Shown: positions 1 to 9,424, counted from the stretch's first letter. The stretch: 23,573 nucleotides of DNA from Eimeria necatrix (GCF_000499385.1 NW_013651676.1:2123-25695), one strand, 5' to 3'. Notes: generated by a model not told the origin, from the sequence alone. Numbers and translations: made by a program.

Positions 1-160
1 CCTGAAGTTCTGGTAAGCCATTCGCCACCTGGCGATTTGAGCCAAAAGGGCCTCGTCTGTGGCAAAGGGAGAATCTGCTGCGTAAGCAGCAAAAGGAGAA
101 AGCAAGTTTGCTGCTTCATTTCCGGAAATGCCTTCTGGCAAAGAAGTGTGGGGCCCCACA

Positions 161-195
<35 letters not shown>

Positions 196-646
196 CTCCG
201 CGACTTTGCGCAGCGCTGCACCCACTTCCCCCTTCGCCCCCTTCGCGTAGCCCAGCCGGTGCAGCTGGTAGTCCTGAACAGCCCCGCCGCAAGGGTTTAG
301 GGTTTAGGGTTTAGGGTTTAGGGTCCAGGGATCAGGGTTTAGGGTTCAGGGGCCAGGGCGTAGGGTTTAGGGTTTGGGGTTTCGGCTGCTGGGAGCTGCA
401 GGGGGGCCCCGAGAAGAGGCCAGCAGCAGCAGCGGGGCCGAAAAGGGCTTAGGGTTTAGGGCTTAGGGTTTAGGGCTTAGGGTTTAGGGTTTAGGGTTTA
501 GGGTTTGGGGTTTGGGTCTGAGGGTTTTTGCGGACTTTTCGAAAGCGGAGAATCGCGGGGTGGTCGAGGACTTCGAAAACGGGGCGGGCGAGGTGCAGCG
601 CCTCGTGGTCTGCAGCAGCAGCAGCTTCGCAGCCAGCAGCAGCCAT
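1..646 (-). CDS. N-terminal part of an unrecognised protein, two exons, runs off the left edge
   Basis: Proposed exon 1 is 646-536: the ATG at 646 lies in a good start context (CACCATGG) and opens MAAAGCEAAAAADHEALHL, continuing through ARPVFEVLDHPAILRFRK. Exon 2 is 273-1 and is open to the window edge: it starts DYQLHRLGYAKGAKGEVG, holds a run of about ten Gln, and continues with LPEGISGNEAANLLSPF and ALLAQIARWRMAYQNFR. The acceptor is GTTCAG|GAC at 274. The donor AAAA|GTCCGC at 535 is weak. Both borders are phase 0, so the exons join in frame. The 262-bp intron is mostly telomere-type repeat, read as CCCTAAA on the coding strand. I do not recognise the family. Exon 2 has a varied, non-repetitive amino-acid composition and is the best-supported part; the join is an inference. 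Confidence 0.55.
274..535 (-). repeat. Telomere-type (TTTAGGG)n block, proposed intron
   Basis: Perfect and degenerate TTTAGGG heptamers lie at about 295-380 and 445-512 on the plus strand. They are separated by a GC-rich stretch with a short CAG run. The block falls between two minus-strand exons of matching phase and probably forms an intron. Because the coding strand carries CCCTAAA, which contains neither GT nor AG, both splice sites lie in the flanking DNA. Confidence 0.8.
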
Positions 647-1867
647 GGTGCCAAGACAGGAGGAAAGCGGGGGAAAGCGCGGCCCTTTTGCTGCAGCCAA
701 AGGCCCAATTGGAGGGGAATATAATTCCAAAGAAAAGGCTTTTCAGCAGCTCCAAGTTGGTGGCTTTTGGTTGGCCTACGCGGCAAATGCAGAACTTGAA
801 CGAAAGCAGTCACGGAAAACATGAACTGCGGCGATCCGCAGCCGTTTCAGCTCCTGCGAAGCTCAAAAGGAGCTCCAATGAACGAAAAACAACAAACAAT
901 GCTATTTAAGTTTTCAAATTTCGAGAAAAGTCGCGGTCGAAGGCTGAAACTGCGGTGGTGGTCTCACTCGGTGCACACTTGGCAGAGGCTTCTGCTGAAA
1001 ACAGGAAATGCGCGGAAACTGCAGGCAAAGACAAGCTCGGGGTTTGCAAGGAAATAACAAAATTAATTTCAAGTTTGCAATTCGAAAAGATTCTTTCTTT
1101 GGTGACTTGCGCATTCTTCTTCCCTTCGCCGCTCTGTGCCGCTGGGCGACCGCCAGCAGACCAGCGGTGTCTGTAGCCTGACTGACAGACAACCCGCCGC
1201 TTCTTTTCAGCTTTTTCTTTCTTCTCTCTTCAAGCTTTTAATTTATTATTATTTTTAAGCGTTTTTAACTTGTAAGCGCCTCAAGAAGCAGCAGTTTCAG
1301 CTTTCGTTTGGCGCGCCTGCAGCGGCGCACGCGCACACTGTGCTGCCGTTCATGTTCGGCAGTTTTGGCTGTCCGCAGTCTATACACGCAAATTTTATTC
1401 ACTTTCTTCGTTTCCATTTATTCTTTAATGCTTTATTCTTTATTTTTATTTGCAGTTCTGCGCTGGGGCCCTTAGACTGTGGCCGCTGGCCGTCGAGCCC
1501 AAGACCGTGTCTGCGCTGCCGCGCCCGGCAGGGGGCGCAAAAATAGGAATTCTGCTGCTGCAGCAGCAAATGCGGGCTTGAAAGCTTTTTAATAAATTAA
1601 TTTTCAATTTGTTTTTAAGTCATTTCAGCAGCTGCTGCCGATCTTCTATTTCAGCAGCTGCGCTTGCCTGCAGCAGCGCCGAGCAGCAGCAGCAGCAGCA
1701 GCAGCACACACAGCCAGCGTGCACAGACAAAGCACGCGTAGTTAACAGAAAACTAGCAGCAAAAAGTAATTAAAATTGCATTTAAATAAAATTGAAATCA
1801 ATTTGTAATTCCAAAGATATCATTTCCCGGGAGAACCCCGAGCAGCGCCGCATCGGGCTCGTGGAAT
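647..1867. other. Gene-poor stretch upstream of the left gene
   Basis: I find no supportable coding region here. The sequence is of ordinary complexity with T-rich patches around 1210-1260 and 1390-1450 and AT-rich patches around 1590-1620 and 1760-1820. There are short CAG/CTG runs near 1552-1568 and 1682-1704. It would include the promoter and 5' region of the minus-strand gene starting at 646, but no specific promoter element can be recognised. Confidence 0.4.
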
Positions 1868-2062
1868 CCCTAAACCCTAAACCCTTGTCCTAAACCCTAG
1901 ACTCTAGCTCTAAACCCTAAATGCCAGTTCTAAACCCTAAACCCTAGCTCAACACCCTAAACTCTCGCTGCGAACCCTCAGTTCTAGCTCTACAGCGCAA
2001 ACCCTAACTACAGAAGTTAAACCCTCGCCGAAAACCCTAAACCCTAAACCCTAAACCCTAGC
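1868..2062. repeat. Degenerate AAACCCT telomere-type repeats
   Basis: AAACCCT units are interspersed with variant spacers such as TAGCTC and TAGTTC, so that many units are about 10-17 bp apart rather than 7. The last 35 bp return to clean heptamers. The pattern looks like an old, mutated array. No flanking exons could be matched to it. Confidence 0.8.
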
Positions 2063-2162
2063 TGCCTAGATCGAACACAACTCTAAAAACAGCCAACTCT
2101 ACTGTCCATCCGAGACTGCTGCTGGTGAAGCAACACTGCGGCGCTGCGGTTACGCGCAGCAG

Positions 2163-2319
2163 CAGCAGCTGCTGCTGCAGCAAGTTGCTGCTGCAGCAGC
2201 AACTTGGAGATTTGTGCTGCAGCAACACGCAACTGCAGCAGCAGCAGCAGCAGCTGCTGCTGCAGCAAGTTGCTGCTGCAGCAGCAACTTGGAGATTTGT
2301 GCTGCAGCAACACGCAACT

Positions 2320-2369
<50 letters not shown>

Positions 2370-2371
2370 GG
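2163..2371. repeat. 85-bp tandem duplication plus CAG tract
   Basis: Two near-identical 85-bp units are seen; the motif AACTTGGAGATTTGTG starts at 2201 and again at 2286. Each unit contains a perfect 26-bp palindrome made of a CTG arm and a CAG arm (2181-2206 and 2266-2291). A run of about 16 CAG follows at 2321-2368. A related segment (AACTTGGAGG) lies at 2529 inside the neighbouring minus-strand reading frame, so the unit may derive from that gene's last exon. Confidence 0.85.
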
Positions 2372-3038
2372 TTAAATGGAGAAGGAGCAGCTGAGGCCCA
2401 GGTTGCCCAGGCCCTCCACGCCGCGCACAAAGCCCTGCTGCCCCAAAACAGCAGCAGCAGCAGCAGCAGAGTCATCAGGGACACAAGTGAAGTTTAGCTG
2501 CAGCTTCCCGTGTCTTGCTGCAGCAGCAACTTGGAGGTTTGTGTCTGGGACTCTGTAGGCTGCGCCCAGGGAGAAGGGCCTGGGCTGCTGCTCCTGCTGC
2601 AGCTGCTGCTGCAGCTGCTGCAGCAGCCCCTGCTGCTGCTGCACCACCCGCAGCAGCGTCTCCGCCTGCTGCTGCTGCTCGCTGCGCTGCAGCCGCAAAC
2701 CCTTCAAGTGCTGCAGCAGCTGCTGCTGCAGCAGCTGCTGCAGCTCCCGGCAGCCCCACCGCTCTCGAACTTGGCCCGAAGGCACGCACTGCTGCAGCAG
2801 CCGCCCAAACTCTTTTGTTGCTGCTGCTGCTGCTGCTGCTAGCTGCTGCTCGGGGTCTGCTTCTTTCCTGCTGCGGCTCCCCTCGGGACTGTCTGCTGCA
2901 GCAGCAGCAGCAGACCCAGAAGCAAACGGCTGCAGCAGCAGCAAAATCTGCTGCTGCATTTGCTGCTGAAACAAACCCTTCGCCTCGCTGTCCACGTAGG
3001 CCTCTAGCTGGCCCTCTGCGCGCTGCAGCACTCCCTCA

Positions 3039-3076
<38 letters not shown>

Positions 3077-3375
3077 CCCTTTTACAATGTCCCTTAGCCT
3101 TTTCTTCGCTGCAGCAGCAACAGCAGCAGCAGCAAGCTCCGTTATGGGGAGGGCCTGCTGCTGGTCCTTTTTTCCAGCTGCTGCTGCTGCCATTAGTCCT
3201 TCCTGCGGCTGCTGCAGCGGTTGCTGCTGCTGCAGCTGCTGCAGCTGCTGCAGCAGCACGGCGTTCAGCTGCTGCCGCAGCCGCCCCAGCTGCTCAGCAG
3301 CAAGCGCAAGAGCTGATCCAACAGCTGCTTCCACGGGGTCTGGTGCTTTTGCTGCAGCGCTGCTGCTGCTGCTGC

Positions 3376-3419
<44 letters not shown>

Positions 3420-3539
3420 GCAGCCTTGCTGCTGCAGTCCTCTTCAGGGGCCCCAGGGGCCCCCCCCGCCTTCTTTTTGCTTCGCAGCAAATTTCGAAGG
3501 GCCCCCAAGGGCTCTGCAAACGCTAGGGGCAGAAGGCCC

Positions 3540-3576
<37 letters not shown>
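2372..3576 (-). CDS. Low-complexity Gln/Ala/Ser-rich protein, C-terminal part
   Basis: A minus-strand frame stays open from about 4078 to a TAA at 2374-2372. The supported part begins after a CAG tract near 3541 with RGLLPLAFAEPLGALRN. It then has a Ser-rich stretch, helix-like Gln/Ala-rich segments (e.g. KAPDPVEAAVGSALALAAEQ, ADEGVLQRAEGQLEAYVDSE), and ends with a different style of sequence: FSLGAAYRVPDTNLQVAAA, KLQLNFTCVPDD and GNLGLSCSFSI. The end has alternating hydrophobic residues like beta-strands, loosely recalling the last strands of porin-type barrels, but I would not assign a family. A plus-strand frame is also open across the region; I prefer the minus strand because its non-repeat parts look like protein. 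The 5' structure above 3577 is unresolved. Confidence 0.5.
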
Positions 3577-3578
<2 letters not shown>

Positions 3579-4093
3579 GCTGCACAGCTCGGGAGAACGC
3601 GGCTTTGGGGGCCCCACAGGGGGGCCCCCAAGTGCGTTGGGGGGCCCCCACGGGGCAGCAGCAGGGGGGCCCCCTGAGGTGCAGCAGCTAGCAGCAAGAT
3701 GCAGCAAAGAAAGAACAAAGTTGAGGCGGAGGGGCCCCCCTGGCAGCGCCGCTGGGGGCCCCTTGAAGCTCTCGGGCACTGCTGCTGCTGCTGCAGCAGC
3801 TGCTGCAGCAGCAACCTCTGCAGCAGCAACAGCATTTCTCTCGCCGCTGCAGCAGGGCGAGCTGTGGGGCGCAGCAGATGCAGACGCAGCGCAGCAGCAG
3901 CGCAGCAGCAGCGCAGCAGCAGCGCCAAGCACGGGCTGCAGCAGCAGCAGCAGCAGCAGCCCTGGCTGCAGCAGCAGCAGCACTGGATGCAGCAGCAGCA
4001 GCAGACAAAGAGAGAGGGGACTCGGGGGCCCCGTAAGACACACAAATAAGACGGGGGCCCCACAGGCGCTGCAGGCAAGCCGCTGACCCGAGT
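3577..4093. other. Unresolved CAG- and GGGGCCCC-rich DNA upstream of the low-complexity gene
   Basis: Several GGGGCCCC palindromes lie at 3607-3680 and 3735-3765, followed by mixed CAG/CTG runs to about 4005. Three minus-strand frames and one plus-strand frame are open, so this could be 5' exons of the gene ending at 2372, an intron, or both. One minus-strand frame reads VPESFKGPPAALPGGPLRL and LNFVLSLLHLAAS (about 3680-3785), which looks protein-like but is out of frame with the downstream exon. I could not choose a splice that joins them. Confidence 0.35.
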
Positions 4094-4290
4094 GTAAACC
4101 CTAAACCCTAAACCCTAAACCCTAAACCCTAAACCCTAGAGCCAGTTTTGTCTCTAGGTGAAAAGACAGAGACAAGTTTAGATGAGTCTCTCTGCCCAGC
4201 CGCGAGGCCATTGAGAGCCCAACGCCCCGGCCCTAAACCCTAAACCCTAAACCCTAGACCCCAAACCCTAATTCCTAAACCCTAAACCCT
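4094..4290. repeat. AAACCCT telomere-type repeats in two blocks
   Basis: A clean block of AAACCCT lies at 4094-4139 and a second, slightly degenerate block at about 4231-4290. The roughly 90 bp between them are unique and contain a short inverted repeat (GTCTCT at about 4150, AGAGAC at about 4168). No exon join could be shown here. Confidence 0.85.
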
Positions 4291-4535
4291 AGATTAGAGT
4301 ACTATTTTGAGAACACATTTGCTTCTTTGCTGCAGCACAGCAGCTCCAAACCACCAAGGCCTGTGGCTAGGGGCCCCCTAGGGCCCCCAATTTCAGGAAG
4401 CGAGAATTTTGTTTTATTTGTTTTATTTGTTTCAAAAGAATAAAAATAAAATATATTTAATCCCCCTTTTCTTAGAAACTTAAGGGGGGCCCCCAAGGCT
4501 GGCAGGGGCCCCCAATTCTGAAACCCTGCAGATCC

Positions 4536-4808
4536 TTGGGGGCCCCCATGGCGCTGAGGCCCCTGGCCAGTGGCCTCTTGGGGGCTGGGTTTGGGGCTGC
4601 AGCGCGAGAGGGTTTCCCTGCAGCAGCAGCAGCAGCTGCTGCTGCTGCTGCTGCTGCTGCTCCCGCTGCTGCTGCTGCTGCTGCTGCTGCTGCAGGGGCG
4701 CAGCCACTCGGCTGCTTGCCTAAGGGCCAAAATAGGGGCCTCAGCATCTGGAGCGCCTTGAAGTCCTGGGGCCCCACAAAGGCAGCTGAGAAGCCTTCAG
4801 CAGCTAAT

Positions 4809-4849
<41 letters not shown>

Positions 4850-4917
4850 TGCTGCAGCGTTCGGGGCGCAGCAAGCCCCCAGCCGTGTGCCTGACCCCGG
4901 AGCATCCGCAGGTGACG

Positions 4918-4969
<52 letters not shown>

Positions 4970-5319
4970 GGTTCCGTTTAATGTGATTCAATCAAGTTTT
5001 GCCCGAAAGGGGCCCCCAGGGGGCCCCCCGGGAGTGCTGCTGCAGTCCGCAGCAGCAGCAAAACCCCTCACGCCCCGCAAGCCCAGGGGCCCCTTCAAGG
5101 GGGGCCCCTACAAGGGGGGGCCCCCCGTGTGGCGTGCTGCTGCTGGCTGCTGGGAGCCGCTGTCTGCTGCTGCGCTGCAGCAGCAGCTGCATGCAATTTT
5201 TGCTGCTGCTCCAGTCCGAAGGCAAGAGAGAAGGCGCTGCAGCTTTATTCCTTTTGAGAGGGTCACTTACAAGCCCTTGGGGCCCCTGCTGACGCGTTTG
5301 TCCAAGTGCGAGCTGCTTC

Positions 5320-5364
<45 letters not shown>

Positions 5365-5515
5365 AGGCTGCTCCTGGGGCTGCAGCGGGGGGCCGCGCGC
5401 CGGCGGCAGCAGCGCAGCAGCAGCAGCAGGCTGGGGCTGCTGCTGCGGCGAAGCAGCAGCCGCAGCAGCAGCAGCAGCCGCAGCAGGCGCCCGCCGCTGC
5501 AGCAGCAGCAACGCA

Positions 5516-5562
<47 letters not shown>

Positions 5563-6432
5563 CGCTGCTGGCGCAGCTACTGGACTTCTACAGCACTGGG
5601 GGCTGGGACTGCCACTTGGGGGCCCCCCAAAGACTTCTTGCTGCTGGAGGGGTTAGGGTACTAAACCCTAGTAGGACCCGGGGGGCCCCCGAGGGGGCCC
5701 CCCCCGACATCACAAGGGACCAGTTCTTCTCCTTCGCAAAGGTTAGGGTTTAGGGTTTAGGGTTTAGGGTTTAGGGTTTAGGGTTTGGGGCGGGGGGCTC
5801 AGGGTTTGCGGGGGCAGGGTGGCGCGTCGACCCAGGGGGTAGGGTTTGGGCGAGGGTTTAGGGTTTGGAAGGGAAATAAGGGTTTGAGCGAGGGTTTAGG
5901 GTTTGGGCGAGGGTTTAGGGTTTCAAGGAGGGTTTAGGGTTTCAAGGAGGGTTTAGGGTTTGGAGGGAAGATTAGAGTGTGTTCGAGGGCTCAGGGCTTG
6001 CCCGAGGGTTTAGCGTTTGGAGAGTGTTCGAGGGTTTAGGGTTTGCTTGAGGGTTTAGGGTTTAGGGTTTAGGGTTTAGGGTTTAGGGTTTGGGGCGTTT
6101 TGGTGTCTCAGGGTTTTTATTCAAGTTTGCTGAAGGCCCAAATGCCTCGAGGAAGACCCCCTTTGGTGGCTAGTGGCAAGGGGGGCCGCGGGGGTCTTAG
6201 GGTTTAGGGTTTAGGGTTTAGGGTTTAGGGTTTAGGGTTTGGGGCTCACAACGAGGCCTCGCAGCCCCTAGGCAAGGGCCTAACTGCAATTTCGAGGTGA
6301 AGTGCTTCCGGACGCTCGAAGCCGTTAGGGTCTAGGGTTTAGGGTTTAGGGTTTAGGGTTTAGGGTTTAGGGTTTAGGGTTTGGCAGCACATGATGAACT
6401 TCAGGGCCTACGGTTTGGCCCTGCGTAGCTAG
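4536..6432 (+). CDS. Candidate protein with TTTAGGG introns, four exons, function unknown
   Basis: Exon a, 4536-5741, is one open frame with long Ala and Gln runs and protein-like stretches: LGCLPKGQNRGLSIWSALKS, EVPFNVIQSSFARKG, CSFIPFERVTYKPLGPLL, LLDFYSTGGWDCHLG and DITRDQFFSFAK. Its donor is AAG|GTTAGG. Exon b starts at 6112 after TCTCAG (GFYSSLLKAQMPRGRPPL); its end is uncertain, with phase-1 GT sites at 6173 and 6194. Exon c is 6265-6323 (PRQGPNCNFEVKCFRTLEA), again with donor GTTAGG. Exon d starts at 6388 after TTGGCAG (HMMNFRAYGLALRS) and stops at TAG 6430-6432. Phases match at each join (with a phase-1 end for exon b). The 4536 start is simply the first ATG and could be wrong. I recognise no family. 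Exon a could also be read on the minus strand, and the splice donors are poor by consensus. Confidence 0.45.
5742..6111 (+). repeat. Degenerate and clean TTTAGGG array, proposed intron
   Basis: The array starts with five or more clean TTTAGGG units, passes through about 250 bp of spaced variants (GAGGGTTTAGGGTTT with spacers such as CAAGGAG and GGGC), and returns to clean units at about 6055-6090. GT at 5742 and CTCAG at 6107-6111 border it and would join phase-0 exon ends. Confidence 0.75.
6173..6264 (+). repeat. TTTAGGG block between exons b and c
   Basis: Six to seven clean TTTAGGG units lie at 6198-6241, followed by GGGGCTCACAACGAGG and the acceptor CTCGCAG at 6264. The donor side is uncertain: GT at 6173 or 6194 would both give phase 1, which matches the two leading bases of exon c. 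Confidence 0.6.
6324..6387 (+). repeat. 64-bp intron made almost wholly of TTTAGGG
   Basis: The segment reads GTTAGGGTCTAGGG, then seven TTTAGGG units, then TTTGGCAG. Both GT and AG are supplied at the edges of the repeat. Its length is not a multiple of three and the repeat carries TAG in one frame, so the flanking frames are joined only if it is removed. It is the clearest short example of a telomere-repeat intron in the window. Confidence 0.6.
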
Positions 6433-6960
6433 CCAGCAGTCTGGCTAGCTAGTTAGACAGCTAGCTAGCTAGCTAGCTAGATAGCCAGCTAGACAGCTAA
6501 CTAGAAAGCTAGCTAGAAAGCTAGCTAGCCAACTATATGGTTAGTTGGCTAGCCAACTAGCCGTATCGCTAGCTAGCTGGCTAGCTAGCTAGCTAGATGT
6601 GAAGCACCTAGCTAGCTAGCTAGCTAGCTAGCTAGATATGAAGCACCACGCAGGTGAAGGACAGCTAAATAGATGGCTACGTGGCTCCTTACCCAGCTGG
6701 CTAGCTAGCTAGCTACCCCACTAGCAGCTAGCTAGGCAGCTAGCTGGCTAGCTGCCCTGCTAGCTGCCTAGCTAGCCAACTAGCTATCTACTAGCCGGCT
6801 AGCCAACTGCCCAGCGAGCCATCTAGCTAGTCAGCCAGCTAGCCAGTTACCAGCGAGCTATCTAGCTAGCCAGCTAGCTAGCAGCCAGCTAGCTTGCCAG
6901 CTAGCTAGCTAGCTACGAAGCTGCCGAGCTAGCCACATAACTACACAGCTAGCCAGTGCG
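6427..6960. repeat. CTAG tetranucleotide array
   Basis: About 530 bp consist largely of GCTA/CTAG units, with up to about seven perfect tandem copies and many one-base variants (CCAG, TTAG, ACAG). The unit is self-complementary, so any stretch can fold on itself. A 15-bp insert, TAGATGTGAAGCACC, recurs as TAGATATGAAGCACC about 42 bp later (from about 6594 and 6636). The array begins at the TAG stop of the candidate plus-strand gene. I see no coding sense in it. Confidence 0.95.
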
Positions 6961-6987
6961 TCGCCTGCGCAGGGGGGCCCCCGGGGT

Positions 6988-7026
6988 GGTGGTTTAGGGT
7001 TTAGGGTTTAGGGTTTAGGGTTTGGG
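6988..7026. repeat. Short clean TTTAGGG block
   Basis: Five TTTAGGG units follow a GGGGGCCCCCGGGG palindrome and end in TTTGGGCTGGCAG. A protein-like stretch follows from 7036 (LKDPFRSGEKAPKPQSLHA) but could not be joined in phase to any upstream exon, so it is not called as a gene. Confidence 0.85.
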
Positions 7027-7108
7027 CTGGCAGCTGAAGGACCCCTTTAGGTCCGGCGAGAAGGCGCCAAAGCCCCAAAGTTTGCATGCACGCTTTTGCA
7101 TGCATGCA

Positions 7109-7181
7109 GAGGGGCCCCCAGGGGGGCCCCCAGAGGGGCCCCCAGGGGGGCCCCCAGAGGGGCCCCCAGGGGGGCCCCCAA
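7109..7181. repeat. 24-bp tandem GGGGCCCC repeat, three copies
   Basis: A 24-bp unit (AGAGGGGCCCCCAGG plus GGGGCCCCC) is repeated three times head to tail. The array is open in several frames, giving Gly-Pro-rich or Ala-Pro-rich reading, but there is no independent evidence that it is translated. Confidence 0.85.
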
Positions 7182-7204
7182 TTCAAAAGGCGGCTGAAAG
7201 ATAA

Positions 7205-7988
7205 AAGAAAAGAAACCTAGGGGCCCCAAAAAAAGGGGGCTCCTACAAAGAGGGGGCCCCCAGGAAGAGAGGGGCCCCTAGGAATGGGGGGCCCCTTCAG
7301 GGGGGCCCCTAATCGGGGGGGCCCCCAGGGAGAAGGGGGCCCCTAGGCAGGGGGGGCCCCCAAGAAGAAGGGCCCCCATGGCAGGGGGGCCCCCGCATAT
7401 CAATGGAAAAAAAGCTGATGAGCAGCAGCAGCAGCAGATGCTGCAGCAAACGCATACCCATTAGTACCCTGAAACTTCACCCCCGGGGGCCCCCGGGGGG
7501 CCCCCGGGGGCCCCCGGGGGGCCCCCAGTACCCTTTCAGATGGCCGCAGATTCGCATGGGGCCCCCCGAGGGGCCCCTCTGACATAGGCCTCAGCAGAGG
7601 CCTCCGGGGGGCCCCCTTTGGTTCATATCGCTAAAGAGTACCCCTTTAGGGGGCCTCGAGGGGCCCCCCAAAACCCCTTTTCTTGCCTTATGGGGGCCCC
7701 CACGGGAAGCTTAAAGAACTCTTGGGGGCCCCCTTAGGGGGCCCTAGGGGGCCCCCGTAGAGGGCCCTAGGGGCCCCCCTTAGGGGCCCCCTAGGGCCCA
7801 TCTTTAGAAACCCTTGGGGCCCCTTAGGGGCCCCCAAAGAAACGACTTCAGGGGCCCCTCTGGGGCCATCCTTTGAAAGGCCTCTGTGGGGCCCCTTTTG
7901 GGGGCCCCTCTAAGGGGCCCCCAAGGGGGCCCCCCAAGTGGCCCTCTCTAGGGGGCCCCCCAAGGGGGCCCCCGGGAGGGGCCCCCCT
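7205..7988. repeat. Dispersed GGGGCCCC palindrome array
   Basis: The palindrome GGGGCCCC, often extended to GGGGGCCCCC, recurs roughly every 15-40 bp, with more than 25 occurrences separated by short, mostly unrelated A/T-containing spacers. The spacing is irregular, so this is not a simple tandem array. It lies immediately 3' of the HAD phosphatase stop codon and continues into that gene's last exon, where it is translated. Confidence 0.9.
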
Positions 7989-8099
7989 TTAGGGGGCCCC
8001 CTCATTGATGTTTGCATGCGCTGGCTCATCTTGGGCTGGCCATGCTCCGAAGAAAAGGGTATAAATTTCTTCCCAGCTATCGGTCTGAAATATTGTCTT

Positions 8100-8153
<54 letters not shown>

Positions 8154-8543
8154 CGGATAAGCCTCCTTCTTCCCACCCCACAGATAGCTACAGCTCTGGA
8201 GAGCAGCAGCCGCGGGGGCCCCCAGGGGGCCCCCCAGGGGGGCCCCTAGGGGGGCCCCCAGGGGGGCCCCCTGGGGGGCCCCCTGGTGTGCATGCAGGCA
8301 GTCCAGGAGGTGCCTCAGGGGGGAAACTTTGAGGGAACAGATTCGGAAAGTCTGAAGAGCAGCAGCAGCAGCAAAAGGTTATTAAGAATAAAGTTTTGTT
8401 TTAGAATCTTTTGGAGATTTAATTTATATTTTTAATTTGGAATTAAAAATATAATTCACCTTCAAAGAAGACACAGAACCAATCAAGATTGCTATGTCTG
8501 CATGCAGCAGCGCAGCAATGTCGCCGTCGCTGCACAAACGCCC

Positions 8544-8577
<34 letters not shown>

Positions 8578-8711
8578 CAGCAGCAAAACTCGAAGCAGCA
8601 GCAGCAGCGTAGTCAGCAGCAGCAGCAGCAGCACAGCCAGCAGCACGACCAGGCGCGCCAGCGGCAACAGAAACAGCGGCAGCAACAGCAAAAACGGAAA
8701 CAGGAGCAGCT

Positions 8712-8757
<46 letters not shown>

Positions 8758-8758
8758 G

Positions 8759-8792
<34 letters not shown>

Positions 8793-8903
8793 CGGGATTT
8801 ACGAGTCGCCGATAAAAACTGTGAGACCCCCAGGAGCAGCCGGCGCGCCAGAGGCATTGTTTCCGAAACCATTCTCAGCTGCAGCAGCAGCAACAACAGC
8901 ATT

Positions 8904-8945
<42 letters not shown>

Positions 8946-9382
8946 CCTGATTTCTGCTGCCCACTGCTGCCTCTTTTCAAGGGCCCGGCGTTTATCCGAA
9001 AAGGCAACAACACTGCGGATCAACTCGCCTGCCCACAGCAGCAAACCCCAAACCCCAAACCCCAAACCCTAAACCCTAAACCCTAAACCCTAAACCCTAA
9101 ACCCTAAACCCTGGAGCCTGTCTGCGCTCTTGGTGTTGCTGCTTCAAGCTGCTCAGTCCGTCAACCTCCGAGCCCCAAACCCTAAACCCTACGCCCTCAG
9201 CCTCGCCAAACCCTAAACCCTAAACCCTAAACCCTAAACCCTAAACCCTAAACCCTCACCGGTGGTGACCCCGTGTTCGTCCACCTCCAGCTCGTTGGCA
9301 TCCACAGACAGCAGCGGAGTGTCGAGAGGAAAGTGTTTTCCTTTTGCTGCCAAGGCAGCCAGCGTGCGCCCCGCAAAGTCCC

Positions 9383-9424
<42 letters not shown>

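Noticed and set aside
2515..4086. 523-codon plus-strand frame
   Set aside because: It is mostly Ala, Leu and Cys runs made by CTG tracts, while the minus-strand frame in the same place has protein-like non-repeat segments.
6427..6960. CRISPR-like array
   Set aside because: There are no constant repeats with unique spacers of fixed length, and the organism appears eukaryotic.
7001..7229. Gly-Pro and Ala-Pro repeat frames on both strands
   Set aside because: They arise from the 24-bp GGGGCCCC tandem repeat, and no exon join supports translation.
8494..8940. Plus-strand Gln-rich reading frame with Lys, Arg and His interruptions
   Set aside because: It looks like a typical poly-Gln protein, but it is the antisense of intron 4 and exons 4 and 5 of the HAD phosphatase, whose exons match a known family and join in phase.
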